Origin: Gossypium raimondii
Lineage: Eukaryota; Streptophyta; Magnoliopsida; Malvales; Malvaceae
Assembly: GCF_025698545.1 (NCBI RefSeq)
Contig: NC_068566.1
Span: 45,611,192-45,675,191, forward strand
Direction: 5' to 3'
Length of the DNA: 64,000 bases
Shown here: positions 36,877 through 50,000 of the stretch, piece by piece
Position numbering within the stretch: the first letter of the stretch is position 1
Layout of the letters: each line of letters opens with the position of its first letter
Program-made: the position numbers and the translations under genes
The notes under the pieces: generated by a model
What the model was told of the DNA's origin: nothing
Databases searched by the model: none
What the model saw: only the letters and a program-made list of their open reading frames with translations

Positions 36877-39800
36877 TGTAACACTCCTTACTTGGGCTAA
36901 CCCGAGCAACGAGTGTCACACTTGGACACTAAGAGCATTAAACTTGAACATCATCAAAATTCAATTCATTTTTAACCAAATTAAGCTCATTTGGAGTGGT
37001 CCGAGTCATTTTCAAGCTATTTTCAAAATTTGGTTGCAATTGGAACACATTCGGAACTTCTTTAGAGCAAAACAGGCCAAACTAGGTGATCTGTACTAGT
37101 TGTCCCGATACAACCATGACTTGTACCGATACAAGTGCCTTGAAATTGTTCATTGGGGCATTCTGTCTACTTGTATTCATACAAGCCTGACTTGTTGAGA
37201 AATAAGTGTGCAAGGGCCCCCAAAACATGTCCGAAACACCTAAAATCAAGCCAAAACCATTACCAATCATTCCCCAATATTTCTAAACATTATAAAACAT
37301 AAAACGCCATCAAATCAACATATATTCCAAATAAAGCTCAACCAAGGTCACAGAGCTAACAAAATATTCAAGATATGATGAGATGAGTTAAGATGATAAC
37401 TTCACTCTAAAGCTTTAAGTCGAGCCTTTACCTACGCATTGAAAAAATAATGCATTAAGCTTGTAAAAATTTAGTAAATAGTCAAGAATTAAGCTTTGCC
37501 TTTGCAAGTAATCAATATTAAACATATAAATACCTTGTTTATGATATATTAAAATGGAATTAAGTAGACATTAAGCATTAAGATTCTCAAAACTATTTAT
37601 TATATGTTACTCATCAATTCACTAATAAATTTCACTTACCGTTTCATTTTAGCCCAAATATAGATTTAATAGGACATAAGGATATGTGGATAGAACACTG
37701 AATCACTAGAACAAATGTGCGTACACTGCTATTGCACCAAAGTGCAAAGTCACTGAAATGCATCGAAGTGTCATTATCATTCGCACTGAAGTGCGGTATT
37801 GCTGAATTGCATCAAAATGCCACTATTGCTGGCACACATAAGATTTCTTAATGACATGCCATCTATATCCTACTTCAAATATTGTCTACATCAAGATTTA
37901 ATATGTTAAAATCATCACATTCACTAAACAATTAATAACAATGCAAGCTTTATACTTTTTACAATTTAGTCATTAATCTCATGAAATTCAATAATCATCA
38001 AAATTTCACTTGGCATATAATTTAATATAATTAAAAATTCATTTAACCTTTCTATTATAATATTTTATTTCAGTCCTCTAATTTTTATACACATTGCAAT
38101 TTAGTCCTTACATCAAGAAACATAATCTATTCACTTTGTTATTTAAATTAAACTTATATCAACTTTTAACTTTAGATCAATTTCATAACAATTATTAACA
38201 TGTTATTTTATATATTAATCTCATAAATATTTACATGACAAATTTAACAAAATTTTTACTTAGGTTTTATTAGGTAAAGGTAAAACTTTTGAGGTACTTA
38301 CAACCAAATGCTTGGATGAGCTTTCTTCTTCTTCTTTCACTCTTTAGCTATTTCCCCCCTTTGTCAACACATTGAAGTTCACCTTTCTTCTCTCTCTCTT
38401 AATCAACATAACACATATGCACAAAATTTAATATTAAAATAATGATAAACTGTAACCGTCTGAAAGTTAGTGGTGTCGAAAACGGTGATTTCAGAACCCC
38501 ATTTCTGATGTCTGGGCCCATAAATATTATTATTTAATATTTACAAGTCTAATTTAGAGGTATATTGAGTTTTGGTCCCTTAATTTTATTGAATTGATGG
38601 CTAGTTAAGTTATAAGGACTAAATTGAAAAGTGAAAAAATTAATCGCTATAAATTTTTAATTGGCCAAAGGTTTAAAAGATTTATATAGTAAATAAATTA
38701 AGGTTTTAAATGGAAAATAGGCCATTTTTTAAGTGTAGTGGACGATTGGTGGATGTATTTTTAAGCTCCAAAGGTTCGACCATAAGCATGATAAGGGATT
38801 CAAAGTAAATTTTATATTTTTGAGATCGTAGAAGCTCGATTTAGCTAACTTTTGTTTTATTATTCAAAACTGTTAAATTTTTCAAATGTTACCATTGTTG
38901 AATTTGAAGCTTTTGGTACTAAATTGTTAGATTTTAAGCTTAGATATGAAAAATGACTAGTTTGTAAAGTGAAATTTGTTAGTTTTGAACATAGAAACTA
39001 AAGTGTGAATAATTCGAAACTAGCATGGAATTTCTATAAAGATAGATATTAGAGGATTGTAGAAGGATGAAATTGAGATTAGTTTCATAATCGAAGTTCA
39101 AGTTTGAAAGATTATGACAAATTCGGTTTTAGGGACTAAATTGAATAAAATCTAAAAATTTTGAGAACTTCTAAAAATAAAATTTTATAATGTCATATGC
39201 ATATAACTAAATGTTATAAGGTATTTGGAATTGATAAATTGAAATAAATTTTTAGATAGATCGTGAATTAAATCAACCGGGGATAACCAAGGAAAAAGAA
39301 AAATTGTAGTTTAGCCCTCACGTGTGTGTTGTTTTTGACAGGTAAGTTCATATGGAACTTACTATATTAGTTCTTGTTATTGTTTTTAATATTTTATTTT
39401 ACTTTTTATTTGAGTTGATGTGAATTTAATGATTTTTGGGATTGTATTGACTAAATTGTATGGCGTATGTGGCAATTAAGGGCATATATGATGTATCGAG
39501 TGGATACGAAATGTTTTTAAGATGAGATGATATGTACATCATGACACTACAATGATTTCAAGGGGTAGAATACCATATTAATGCCCGTGTGAACATAGTA
39601 AACAATTGGCATGCCAATAGGGTAATTTTACGCGCTTGTACGAGTTTTGCACTTTGGTGCTCTCTATTTAGCACTTCGAAGCTGTTTGCTTAGCATCTGG
39701 TGCTCTCTGCTTGACACTTCAGTGCTCTCTGTTTAGCACTACAATGCTCTTTGGTGTGGTGTATTTACCCGTGTATCCAAATTTATTTACTAGCGTTCAT

Positions 39801-41626
39801 TGGGCTAATTGGTAAAATGGAAAACGAGAATAAAAAAAATGGAATCATATGATAAATATATATGGATGGTTAAATGTTGAAAGGATACTAAAAATAGTAA
39901 TTGGATTGTTAATTTCATATGAATATCATTGACTTGAAATGTTAAATGTTTATATTGTCATATAATATGTTTTATGAGGGACTCACTTTGTTAAATGTAT
40001 TACCATGTATAGGCCTGTTATCAAGTTGAGTAATTTATTACATTTATGTGTAAAATTGAGGTAAGTTGTTATTCATTACTTATGAACTTACTAAGTATTC
40101 GAAATACTTACTCTGTTGTTGTTGTTTTTTTTTTTTTTTTTGTAATTGTTAGCTTGTGGGATGTGTCAATCGGATTAACTCGAAGATCACACTATCCAAC
40201 CTTTGATTTGGTAGCTTTTGATAGTTTTATGTCCAGTTATGTGACATGCATATAGGGCTAATATATGTTATTTTGAATGGTAGTCTTGGTTTGAATCTTG
40301 ATGAATGTTGAATTTTGAATTGGTAATGCTTATATGATAATGTGAATACGATGGTAGATTGTTAAATGATATAAGTATTACTTGTATGGAAAATTTGGCA
40401 GTTATATGACATGAATTATTTGATGGTGCATTGGTATGAATTGAATATCAAAATGACATAGTATGTAATGACCCAAAATTCACAAGCATCGGAAAAAAAA
40501 GTATATTATCGGGTCTCCGTCTTAGTAAATTGAGTTCGAAAATAATTATTAGAAATATTTACTAGACTAGTTGTGTGTTTAATTAGGTATTAATTGGGTG
40601 AATTTAGTTTAATTAAGAGAAATTAAGAAAAGGACTAAAGTGATCTAGGGTAAAAGTTGAATTATAGATTAATAAAAATAAAAAGGATTAAAATGGCAAT
40701 TAAGCTATTAATAAGAAATGGGATTTGTAAAAGTGATAAAATCTTAGATTTTTATGTTTTATATATATTATTCTATTATATAATATAATATATTATATTG
40801 TATTATATTATATAAATTAAATAGATGACAAATGTATGGTAAAGATTAAGACAAGTGTAATAGTAATAATTACATAGGTACACTTGTAATAAAAATAAAT
40901 ATATGCTTAAATAATAAGTAAAAGATTTTTATTTTTATTAATATTATTAGTTATAATAAAAGAAATAAAGTAAAGTAAGTAAAATAAAAAGACAAAGAAA
41001 CAAAAGAAGAACATAATAGAAACAGAGAAAGCGACGAAAAACAGGGGAAGAAAAAAGGAAAGAAAAAGAAAAGGGGAAATTGAGATTTTAAAGCTTCAAG
41101 TTAATTGGTAAGCTAAATTTAGCCCTTTTCTCTTCATTTTGATGTTTTAGAAGCTTTAAAACAAAGTTTTGTTGAAATTAAGTGGAGGTTATGGAAGTTC
41201 ATAGGTTTTTGAACATGATTCATTTTGAACTAGTTGTTAAATTAGGGGTTTAGTTGATAGAATTTCTAGTTAGAATAGATAAAAAGATTGATTTGTAAAC
41301 TAAGTTGTAAGTTTTACATAGTTGGGATTAAGTTATAAAAAGCCTTAAATTAGGGTTTATATTGAATAAATGAGGGAATTGAGGGTTTATTTGATAGAGT
41401 TTCTAGTTAGAGTTGATAAAAGGATTAAATTGTGAACTAAACTATAAGTTTTGAATTTTAGGAATTAAATTGAGGAAATTTGAAATTTGTGAAAAAAATG
41501 CTGAAAAATTAGTAGATAAATTTGAGTTTAGAAGAAATTTGAGTAGAAATAGAGTGTGAATTAAGTTAGAAAAAAAAATAAGTAAGCTTAGTTAAAATTA
41601 AATTGGGAATAAGTAGGAATTGAATA

Positions 41627-41633
41627 AAATTTA

Positions 41634-41671
<38 letters not shown>
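41627..41671. repeat. (TTA)n microsatellite in the solo LTR
   Basis: About 14 uninterrupted ATT units. Confidence 0.95.
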
Positions 41672-41673
<2 letters not shown>

Positions 41674-42248
41674 ATTGTAATTATTAGTGAAAATAATTAT
41701 TATTTTCGTAGCTAACAAGGAAAACGAGGCATCGGCATCCAAAGGAAAAGAAAAGATCGTTGAGGAGTAAACGCGTATTCCGGGTTTGTATTACTATAAC
41801 TTAATCTATTTAATAAATGCTATATTGAAATTGTATTCATGAGGCATTTAAAGTAAGGTAAGTGATAACATTTGAAATTAAGTAAGAATATGTGTAAATA
41901 TTGAAATATATGTGAATTGAAATAATAGATGTTTTGAATTATTTGAGTATTTGAGATTGCTGTGGAAATGAATTCGAAATTGGAAAAGTAAAATAATACC
42001 CTATTAACTTATCGGACTAGATTGGATACAAATGGCATGGTGTGTTATGGAGGATTTAAATAATTCCGGGTGTGTTTAGGTTGGATAATCTGGTGTGTTT
42101 GGGTGGAATCCGCGTATCTGTCAGAGTCCGATCTTTGTTAATAGGGTAAATAATTGAAATAAAAATTTGAAAATGAAATTGTTGATTTGTCACTATAGAA
42201 AAATACGAGAAAGAATGTATGAGTTAAATTATGAATTGAATTAGAATG

Positions 42249-42270
42249 AATATATATATATATATATATT
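42249..42270. repeat. (TA)n microsatellite in the solo LTR
   Basis: About ten TA units. Confidence 0.9.
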
Positions 42271-44608
42271 TAAAAGTTATGGAATGAGATATGAATATGT
42301 ATATTTGGTTTTTAAGTGATTTATAAAGATTATGGTCAATATTTGAAAATTTATTATTATTAAATAGTTTAATTTATAGTAATACCACTGAGTATAAAAA
42401 TACTCAGCGTACGGTTGTTTCCGTGCGCAGGTTGTAGAAGTCAAGTATTGAGCCAATATCCAAAACCAGACCCGACTTCAGCAAATTTTGGTGATGTATA
42501 TTTTCTTTTAGAATGTGGCATGTACATAGGATGTGTATAAACGTTATTATGTTATGAATATAATAGCTAAAAATGTTAGTATTATAAATCTAAGAATTTT
42601 AATGAAAGAAATTTATCCATTCCAAATTAATTAGTACATTGATAAATTTAAATTGATATTGAATTAATTGAGTTTGATTAGAATGCATTTAGAATAGAAA
42701 ATAAGAATGTGAAATGAATTGGTTGAATTGGCTGAATTGGTTATGTTTGTAAAAATTTATAGTTTTATTTGCAGGAGGTTTAGTGTAAAAGTAAGTAGAA
42801 ATGCTGCCGAAATTTTTATAAAAAAAAGTCAATTTGTAATTTTTATATGAATTTATGATTTTATCTTAATATGTTTGATATTTATTTAAGAATTATTGTA
42901 AATTATCAGATATGTCCGGTAATGCCTCGTAACCCTATTCCGGTGATGGTTTGGGGTTAGGGGGTGTTACATAGTATTATATGTTATTGCGAATGAATGA
43001 AAGAATGATAGGTAGGTTATACTTATATTAAGATGTTTGAGGTATTTTGGTGCCAAATTAAGACAAGTTATTTAGAATGATTTTGGTATATGTTAAATGA
43101 TGGATTGGTGTGTATGTTTGGAATGGTCTTAATGTAGGTTACTAAAGTGCTTCAATGCACCAAATGCTTATGTTTTTGGTTTGGGCATGAAAGGGGACCA
43201 AAATGGGAGTTTTTGACACTTTGGCTCCAAGGTATCGATACCCTAGATGAAGGTATCGGTACTTGGCACTTTTCAAATAGCTTTTCAACAAAAAAAATGC
43301 CAAAACAGAACTGATATTGGACTAAAGTATTGATACCCCACATTAGGGTACCGATACTTTACAAGTGTATTGATACATTTATACTTTGACTAGTTTTTAC
43401 AAAATAAACAAAATCGTAAAACAATATCGATACTAGAACTTGGTATCAGTACTCATTAAAAAGTATCAGTACAATAAGTCAAGTATAATTACTTGTGGTT
43501 TAAAGATGAATTTTTCAAACATCGAAGCTAATTTTGGTATCAATACCTTTCAGGGGTATAGATACTTGTTTCAAAGTTTCAAAATTTTACACTTTGGCCC
43601 TATTTCATGTTCGAATTAGCAATCAAGTCCTCGTAAGCTTGATTGAATCTTGAAAAGTCTAATTTTCTTACTATGACTGTAATTGTGAAATGTTTGTATG
43701 TTTAAATGAATTATTTTTGATATTTTCGTCTGTAGTTGCTTCGGTAACAAATGTAACATTCTGTAACTTAAACTCGGTGATCGAGTTGAGCGAGGGGTGT
43801 TACATCAATAGATTAATGATGAAACTTTATCATCCTTACCTTGTACTATTACACAAAACCCTAACTTCGCAATTCTCTCTCCTCCAATATGAGCATTAGT
43901 TGTTTTTACAAGAAACTAAACTTACTATGAAGTTGCTCTATTGATTTTACTAAAAATCTATGGGAATATTTGAAATTTTCAAGCTTGGTTTGGTTAAAAA
44001 TGGTGGAAAGGACCAAGTTGGAAAGAAAAGTTTCATTTCCTTTCATGAAATGATGGTAAGGAAGAAGAAAGAGTTTTCTACACTTTTCCATCAAAATATC
44101 TTATTAATTTAATAAATAAACCATTAAAATATTATATCAAAATCTATTTATCATCATTTTAATCCAATGGTGGAGATTTATTCTCAATTTTCAATTTAAT
44201 CCAAGGTGGAGATTTTGTCTACATAGGTAAGATTTTCCCATAATTATCTAATTAAGGAAATACCATTTTACCCCTTGAAAATATCTACAATTTTGACCTT
44301 GAGTTACTATATACCTTTGGTAAAATTACACTTCTAGTCTTTCTTATTTTTCCCTCCAATTCAATTTAATCATTTATACTTTTGATTTTCACGCTTCTTC
44401 TCTAACACTTTTCATACTCTTACGATTTAGTCTATATCCCACATTAATTTCTCTCCATACACAAGTCTTTTTAATTCTCTCCGGTATTCAACTACTTTCT
44501 CAACTAACACAAATAATTCCTATTTTATTTCTTTTGAAAATCCTAACACGTGCAATCTCGAAATAACACTATTCCCATCTCAAGGGGTGTTAGGTTAGGG
44601 ATATTACA

Positions 44609-45020
44609 TTAGTCTCTTTATCCCATAGGAGAGCAAGTCCATTGATTCAGCCTAGGCGGTCAGCACACAAACAAGAATCAAAATGTAAACTAACGGAACT
44701 CTTTTCCAACTTATTAGATGAAACAAATGTCTTAGACAAAAAATAAGACATTAGGCTTGTGAGCAGAAATGAGGTCCTTAAGGACCAGGACTGATCGGGC
44801 ATTGCCCATACCCTAACAATTCCAAGCGATGCAAATCATTGTTCTCGACAGGCTCCAAGTTTGAAGTCTATCGATATAGAAAAAGACGAAACAAATTGAT
44901 TCTCTAACTGAAAAGCTAACCCATTACCGTTTTTCGACTTATGCACAACCTTATCATCAAACACCCTAGGTCTCTTTTTCACAGCTTCAACATTGATGGA
45001 TAGATTATTGATTGATAGGA
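44609..45020 (-). mobile_element. LINE (L1-type) relic, ORF1 end and endonuclease start
   Basis: On the minus strand the end of an ORF1-like frame (KKRPRVFDDKVVHKSKNG, then SISIDFKLGACREQ) runs straight into an endonuclease start (MICIAWNC, GMGNARSVLVLKDLISAHKP) characteristic of plant L1 elements. Several stop codons interrupt it. The segment stops at 44609, exactly where the LTR-like block begins, and its continuation is found at 36876 and below. Confidence 0.75.
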
Positions 45021-45805
45021 TTAAGAGAAAAATAAACATATTATATAAATTTATATAATGGATTAGTAACACCACATTTTACTTTTTTTTATTCCACAAG
45101 CAACCTTGAAAAATTGACACGTGTCTTTTTTTTTAATATTTACTATACCCCTATAAGACATTTGCCAACCGCCTAACCCTATTTGTAGAATCTAAAAACT
45201 CCACTAACTGTGTACCAAATAATTTCCCTTATATAATTAGTCATGTATTTTATATTTATATGATTATTCTCTTTTAATATTAAATATGTACTTATCATTA
45301 TCATTTGTTGATCTTTGGTTAAATAGAAGTAATTAATAATAAATATTATATAATTTAATTAAAATTAGTATATAAAGTTGGAAAATTATTTCATATACCT
45401 CAACTCGCTTGTGAAGTTTAAAAACTCCATAAACGATATATCAAATAATTATTTTAAATAGTTTATAACCAACATTATGTAATTCAATAGGTCAAGATGT
45501 ATGGAAATTATTTATAGTAATTTTTTTCAAATAATTAAAAATAAAATAATAAAATAATATACAAATTAAAACTAAAATATATCACATAAAATTGAAATAC
45601 TATTATTATTGTGTAAAATTGTTTTAAAATAATACATAATTATATTTATACTCAAAATGTGTGAGTGCTTTTGGAAAGCTATAAGATACTTGTACTTAAG
45701 TGTAATTGTTGAACAATTAAAATTTTGTTTAAAATAAATAAACAAATTTTATTAAATAAACCACAAATAAAATAATAAATATATATGTTTCTTATTTAGA
45801 TTTAA
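45021..45805. other. AT-rich spacer, no gene seen
   Basis: Between the LINE piece and the left arm of the large inverted repeat. No reading frame or repeat end was recognised. Confidence 0.5.
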
Positions 45806-46451
45806 AATAATAAAGCTTGTTTTCTTTTAATTAAATCATCAAGTTAGTGATATGCCATAAATTGATCTGTCAAATTAGACATTGTTTATCTCTTAATGAA
45901 CTTGTTTTCAAGTGTTTTTAGTGTATTTTTAGTACTTTTACGTAATTTTAATTTTTACAAGTAGATTTACGAAATCGCCTTTTTTTTTCCTCATTTTTCG
46001 ATCCAAAATAACCAATTGTACCATTGAAGAACTTAATGGTTGATTGAATGTTGTAAGAAAGCAGTTAACTATCAAACACAACGAGTTATGCGCAATTTAG
46101 CTTGTTGGACATTTTTTAATGATGTAGACTAAAAAATTAATGATTGGGAAATCTTTGGATAACCTCCTCAATAACTTTAGAATTTAGTATAAATACACAC
46201 AAGTACTCCATAATATGAGAGTCTCTTTTTCATCTTGGTTCTAGACTCTTTCATACCCTTTCTCTACTGGCATATATAGGGGAATCTAGAAATCTTTTTA
46301 GTGAGGATTAGAATTGAATTATAAATTTTAAGAGGTCAAAATATAATTTTATTAATTTGATTATTTTTATTTCAACATTTTGAAAGGATAACTCATTTTA
46401 TAGAGCTTACAAATATTCAAATATATCTTACCTTTTTACTAAGTATATCTT

Positions 46452-47069
46452 TGTTAGAACATTTTCAAATATTTATAGTATTCCAATAACTATAAATGAA
46501 TGGGTGTAATTAATCAAAAGTTATATTATTTGATTTTTGAAAAGAATTATAACTATTTAAATAATATTATTTGAATAGTTATAATATTAAATGAATAATT
46601 ATGTGTTTATTTTAAAGACATTATTATTCAGAAAGACACCTGTTGATGAAAGATGTCTCTATGAAGAGACATGAAAATTCCTATAAATAGGAATGTGATT
46701 TCATTTGGAAAACACACCAACAAATTATAATATTCTTTCTCTCCATCCTTCATTTTCTAATATTATTAGATTATTTTATAAAGTATTACTACATAAATCC
46801 TTTATAGAAATTGAGTTTCTTGTCATACGTTGCTCAGTGTGTAGTGGGCTATTCTCGTCAATGCAAAACGCAAATAGTCATTGGCTTCATTGTATCATCG
46901 AGGTTAATTTGCTTGGAACTTATTTGCACACTGAAAATAGGTGGGGGCGAATATAACCTTAAAGATAGTGACTTGATATACCCCTTGGAGCCTTGTCCTA
47001 TTTCTTCTTTTTCTATTCGAGTTTCGTTCATGTGTTTGAGATTTTCTTCACCGGAGATTTGTACTAGCA
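46452..47069 (+). repeat. Left LTR of the copia element
   Basis: 618 bp, TGTTAGAAC...TACTAGCA; contains a TATAAATAGGAA core-promoter-like box near 46682. Confidence 0.9.
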
Positions 47070-50000
47070 GTTTTAAGGTTATATAATTCATGATGACTAC
47101 CACAACACATGAAAGTGGAACACTAAGGGAGTTGGCTTCCAACTTTGTCAAACTTGATCGATTTGATGGTGGCAATTTTCGACGATGCTAGAAAAAGATG
47201 CACTTCTTATTATCAGCTTTGAAGATTTCTTATGTTTTGGATACTCTAAGACTTGAAGAGAATGATAATGAATCTGTTGCTGCAACCCGAGAAAGAAAAA
47301 ATGGGACAATGCTGATTACATGTGCATGAGCCACATATTGAATGGTTTATCTGATGGTTTGTTCGACACCTACCAAAACGAGGTCACCGCTAAAGAATTA
47401 TGAGACAAATTGGAGACAAGATACATGACTAAAGATGTTACAAGTAAGAAATTTCTTGTCAGTCATTTCAATAATTATCAAATGGTTGATGGTCGTTCTG
47501 TTATGGAACAATTCCGTGATATTGAAAAGATGTTGAATCAATTCAAGCAATATGATATGAAAATGGATGAAATGATTGTTGTATTCTCCATAATAGACAA
47601 ACTTCTTCCATCTTGGAAAGACTTTAAAAGAAGTCTAAAACATAAGAAAGAGGAAATATCTCTTGAGGCTTTGGCAAATCATCTTCGTATTGAAGAAGAA
47701 TATCGAAAACAAGATCTGAACCTAAATTTTGAAAATGCCAAAGTGCATGTTACGGAGGAAGTACAAACTACTAAAACATTCAAGAGAAAGTTCAAACAGA
47801 CTGATAAAGCACCTAAGTTCAAAAAAAAGGGGCTCATGCTATCATTGTGGAAAGTCGGGACATTTCAAGAATGAATGTCGATTTTTAAAGAATAAATCAT
47901 CTTCTAAGGCTGATAATAACGAAAAGTTCATTGCAATGATATCTGAAATTAATATGGCACAAGATGATAATACATGGTGGATTGATACCGGAGCAACCAA
48001 ACATGTGTGCAAAGATAAAAGCATGTTCACAAAGTTCACACAATGTGAAAATGACAATGTCTTGTACATGGGAAATTCTTCCATCGTAGCAATCAAAGGC
48101 AAAGGGTCTGTTGAACTACAATTCACTTCTGGAAAGGTTTTAACCTTAAATAATGTATATTATGTACCAGAAGTTAAGAAGAATTTAGTGTCTGGGAGTC
48201 TGTTGAATAAGTTTGGTTTCAAACTTGTTTTTGAGGCATATAAGTTTATTTTGTCTAAGGGAGGAATTTTTGTGGGGAAAGGGTATATGTATGAGAGTAT
48301 GTTCAAACTCAATATCATTAATAAGAATAAAAATACTATTTATGCTTATATGGTTGAATCTTTTTGTTTGTAGCATTATAGATTAGGTCATTTGAATTAT
48401 AGAAAATTGAATGACATGTATGAGTTAGATTTAATTCCTATTTTTAATAATAATATTGAAAATGCAATACATGTATGTTGACTAAAATTACAAGAAACCC
48501 TTTCCCTAAGGTTAAAAGGAAAACAAAATTGCTTGATTTGATACATAGTGATTTATGTGACATGCATAATACTCTTACATTAGGTGGAAAGAAATATTTT
48601 GTTACTTCTATTAATGATTGTTCTAGATATTGTTATGTATATTTATTGCATTCAAAAGATGAAGCGTTTGATAAATTTAAAGTTTATAAATATGAAGTTG
48701 AACTTCATGTGAATCATTTATCAAGTGCTTAAGATTGGATAGAGGTGGAGAATATTATAATCCAAGTTATTTTGAATCCATTGAAATTATCCATTAAGTT
48801 TCAACCCCTTACACACCATAACAAAATGGTGTAGCTAAAAAGAAAAATAGAGTCTTGATGAAATGGTAAATTCAATATTATCATATTCAGGTCTTGGACA
48901 AGGTTTTTGGGGAGAAACTGTTCTAACAACTTGTCATATATTGAATAGAGTTCCTAATAAGGAAACTAAAATAACCCCCTATGAACAATGGAAGAAAAGG
49001 CAACCAAACCTTAATTATTTGAAGGTTTGGGGTTGTAGAGCTATTGTCAAAATTTTAACACCTAAACGTAAAAAGTTAGGTGAAAGAGGAATTGAATGCA
49101 TATTTATAGGTTATGCACATAATAGCAAGGCATATAGGTTCATGGTAATTGAACCAAATGATTCAATTTCAATTAATACTGTTATTGAATCAAGAGATGC
49201 TATTTTTGATGAAAATAGATTTAATTTTATATCAAGACAATTACAACCACAACAATTGATTCATTCTTCAAATGAGAATGAGATTTCATTGGAAAAAATT
49301 GATAATAATGATGAATCTTGTCAAGAATTAAGAAGTTAGATGATTAAAAAGGTCAAAGATTTTGGACCAAATTTCATTATGTTTCTTGTAGAAGGAAAAT
49401 GTGAAAGTCTTGTTGTTATAATATGAAATCTTATCCTATTGCATTTGAAGAGGCAATGAAATCTCAAGACTCTGCTTTTTGGAAAGAAGCAATAAATGAT
49501 GAGATGGATTCAATAATGGGAAATCAAACTTAGATCTTAGTTGATCTTTCACCAGGTTCCAAACCAATAGGTTGTAAATGGATCTTCAAAAAGAAAATGA
49601 AGGTTCATGACACCATTGATAAATTTAAAGCAAGGTTGGTAACCAAATGTTTTACACAAAAACAATGTATTGATTACTTTGATACCTATTCTCCAGTAGC
49701 ACGAATTGCTACAATTAGACTCTTAATATCACTTACCTCTATATATAATTTGGTTGTTCACCAAATGGATGTTAAAACTGCATTTTTAAATGGTGAATTG
49801 GAAGAGGAAGTGTACATGGAGCAACCAGAAGGATTTGTTGTTCCAGGACAAGAGCATAAGGTATGTAAGCTTGTTAAATCTTTATATGAACTTAAACAAG
49901 AACCAAAACAATGGCACCTAAAGTTTGACAAGATTGTTTTAGCTAATGGCTATAAAATAAATGAATCTGATAAGTGCATATATAGAAAATTTGAAAAATG

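Larger units (their letters stand above)
40464..42971 (+). mobile_element. Solo LTR (2.5 kb), innermost insertion
   Basis: It starts TGTAATGACCC and ends GGGGGTGTTACA and is flanked on both sides by TAGTA (40459-40463, 42972-42976), a perfect 5-bp target duplication. No gag/pol is present between. Size and ends suit a long-LTR Ty3/gypsy chromovirus (Tekay/Del type), which is inference. The perfect duplication suggests it is the youngest layer of the stack. Confidence 0.75.
38451..43804 (+). mobile_element. Middle LTR-like insertion (TG...CA)
   Basis: It begins TGTAACCGTCTG and ends GAGGGGTGTTACA, again a TG...CA unit with no coding sequence (about 2.8 kb without its own insertion). It shares blocks in inverted orientation with the outer element, such as TAGCCCAA and the repeated GCACTTTGGTGC-like words at 39650-39750 against 37730-37830, so the two seem to be related families inserted in opposite orientation. 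The flanks TAAAC and TCAAT match poorly, in line with great age. Confidence 0.5.
36877..44608 (-). mobile_element. Outer LTR-like insertion (TG...CA) into the LINE
   Basis: Read on the minus strand it begins TGTAATATCCCTAACC and ends GGAGTGTTACA, and is flanked by ACTAA and ACCAA, a near-perfect 5-bp target duplication. Subtracting the inner insertion (38451-43804) leaves about 2.4 kb with no gag or pol, so it resembles a solo LTR of a Ty3/gypsy-like family. Old fossil. The calling of its family is inference from its ends. Confidence 0.55.

Noticed and set aside
36877-43804. One large palindromic DNA transposon bounded by TGTAACAC and GTGTTACA
   Set aside because: The LINE continuity and flanking repeats place the true outer edge at 44608, and internal TG...CA units explain the inverted similarity better.
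46811-47086. Open frames in both LTRs (46.8 and 51.9 kb)
   Set aside because: Non-coding LTR sequence; the paired frames arise from LTR duplication.
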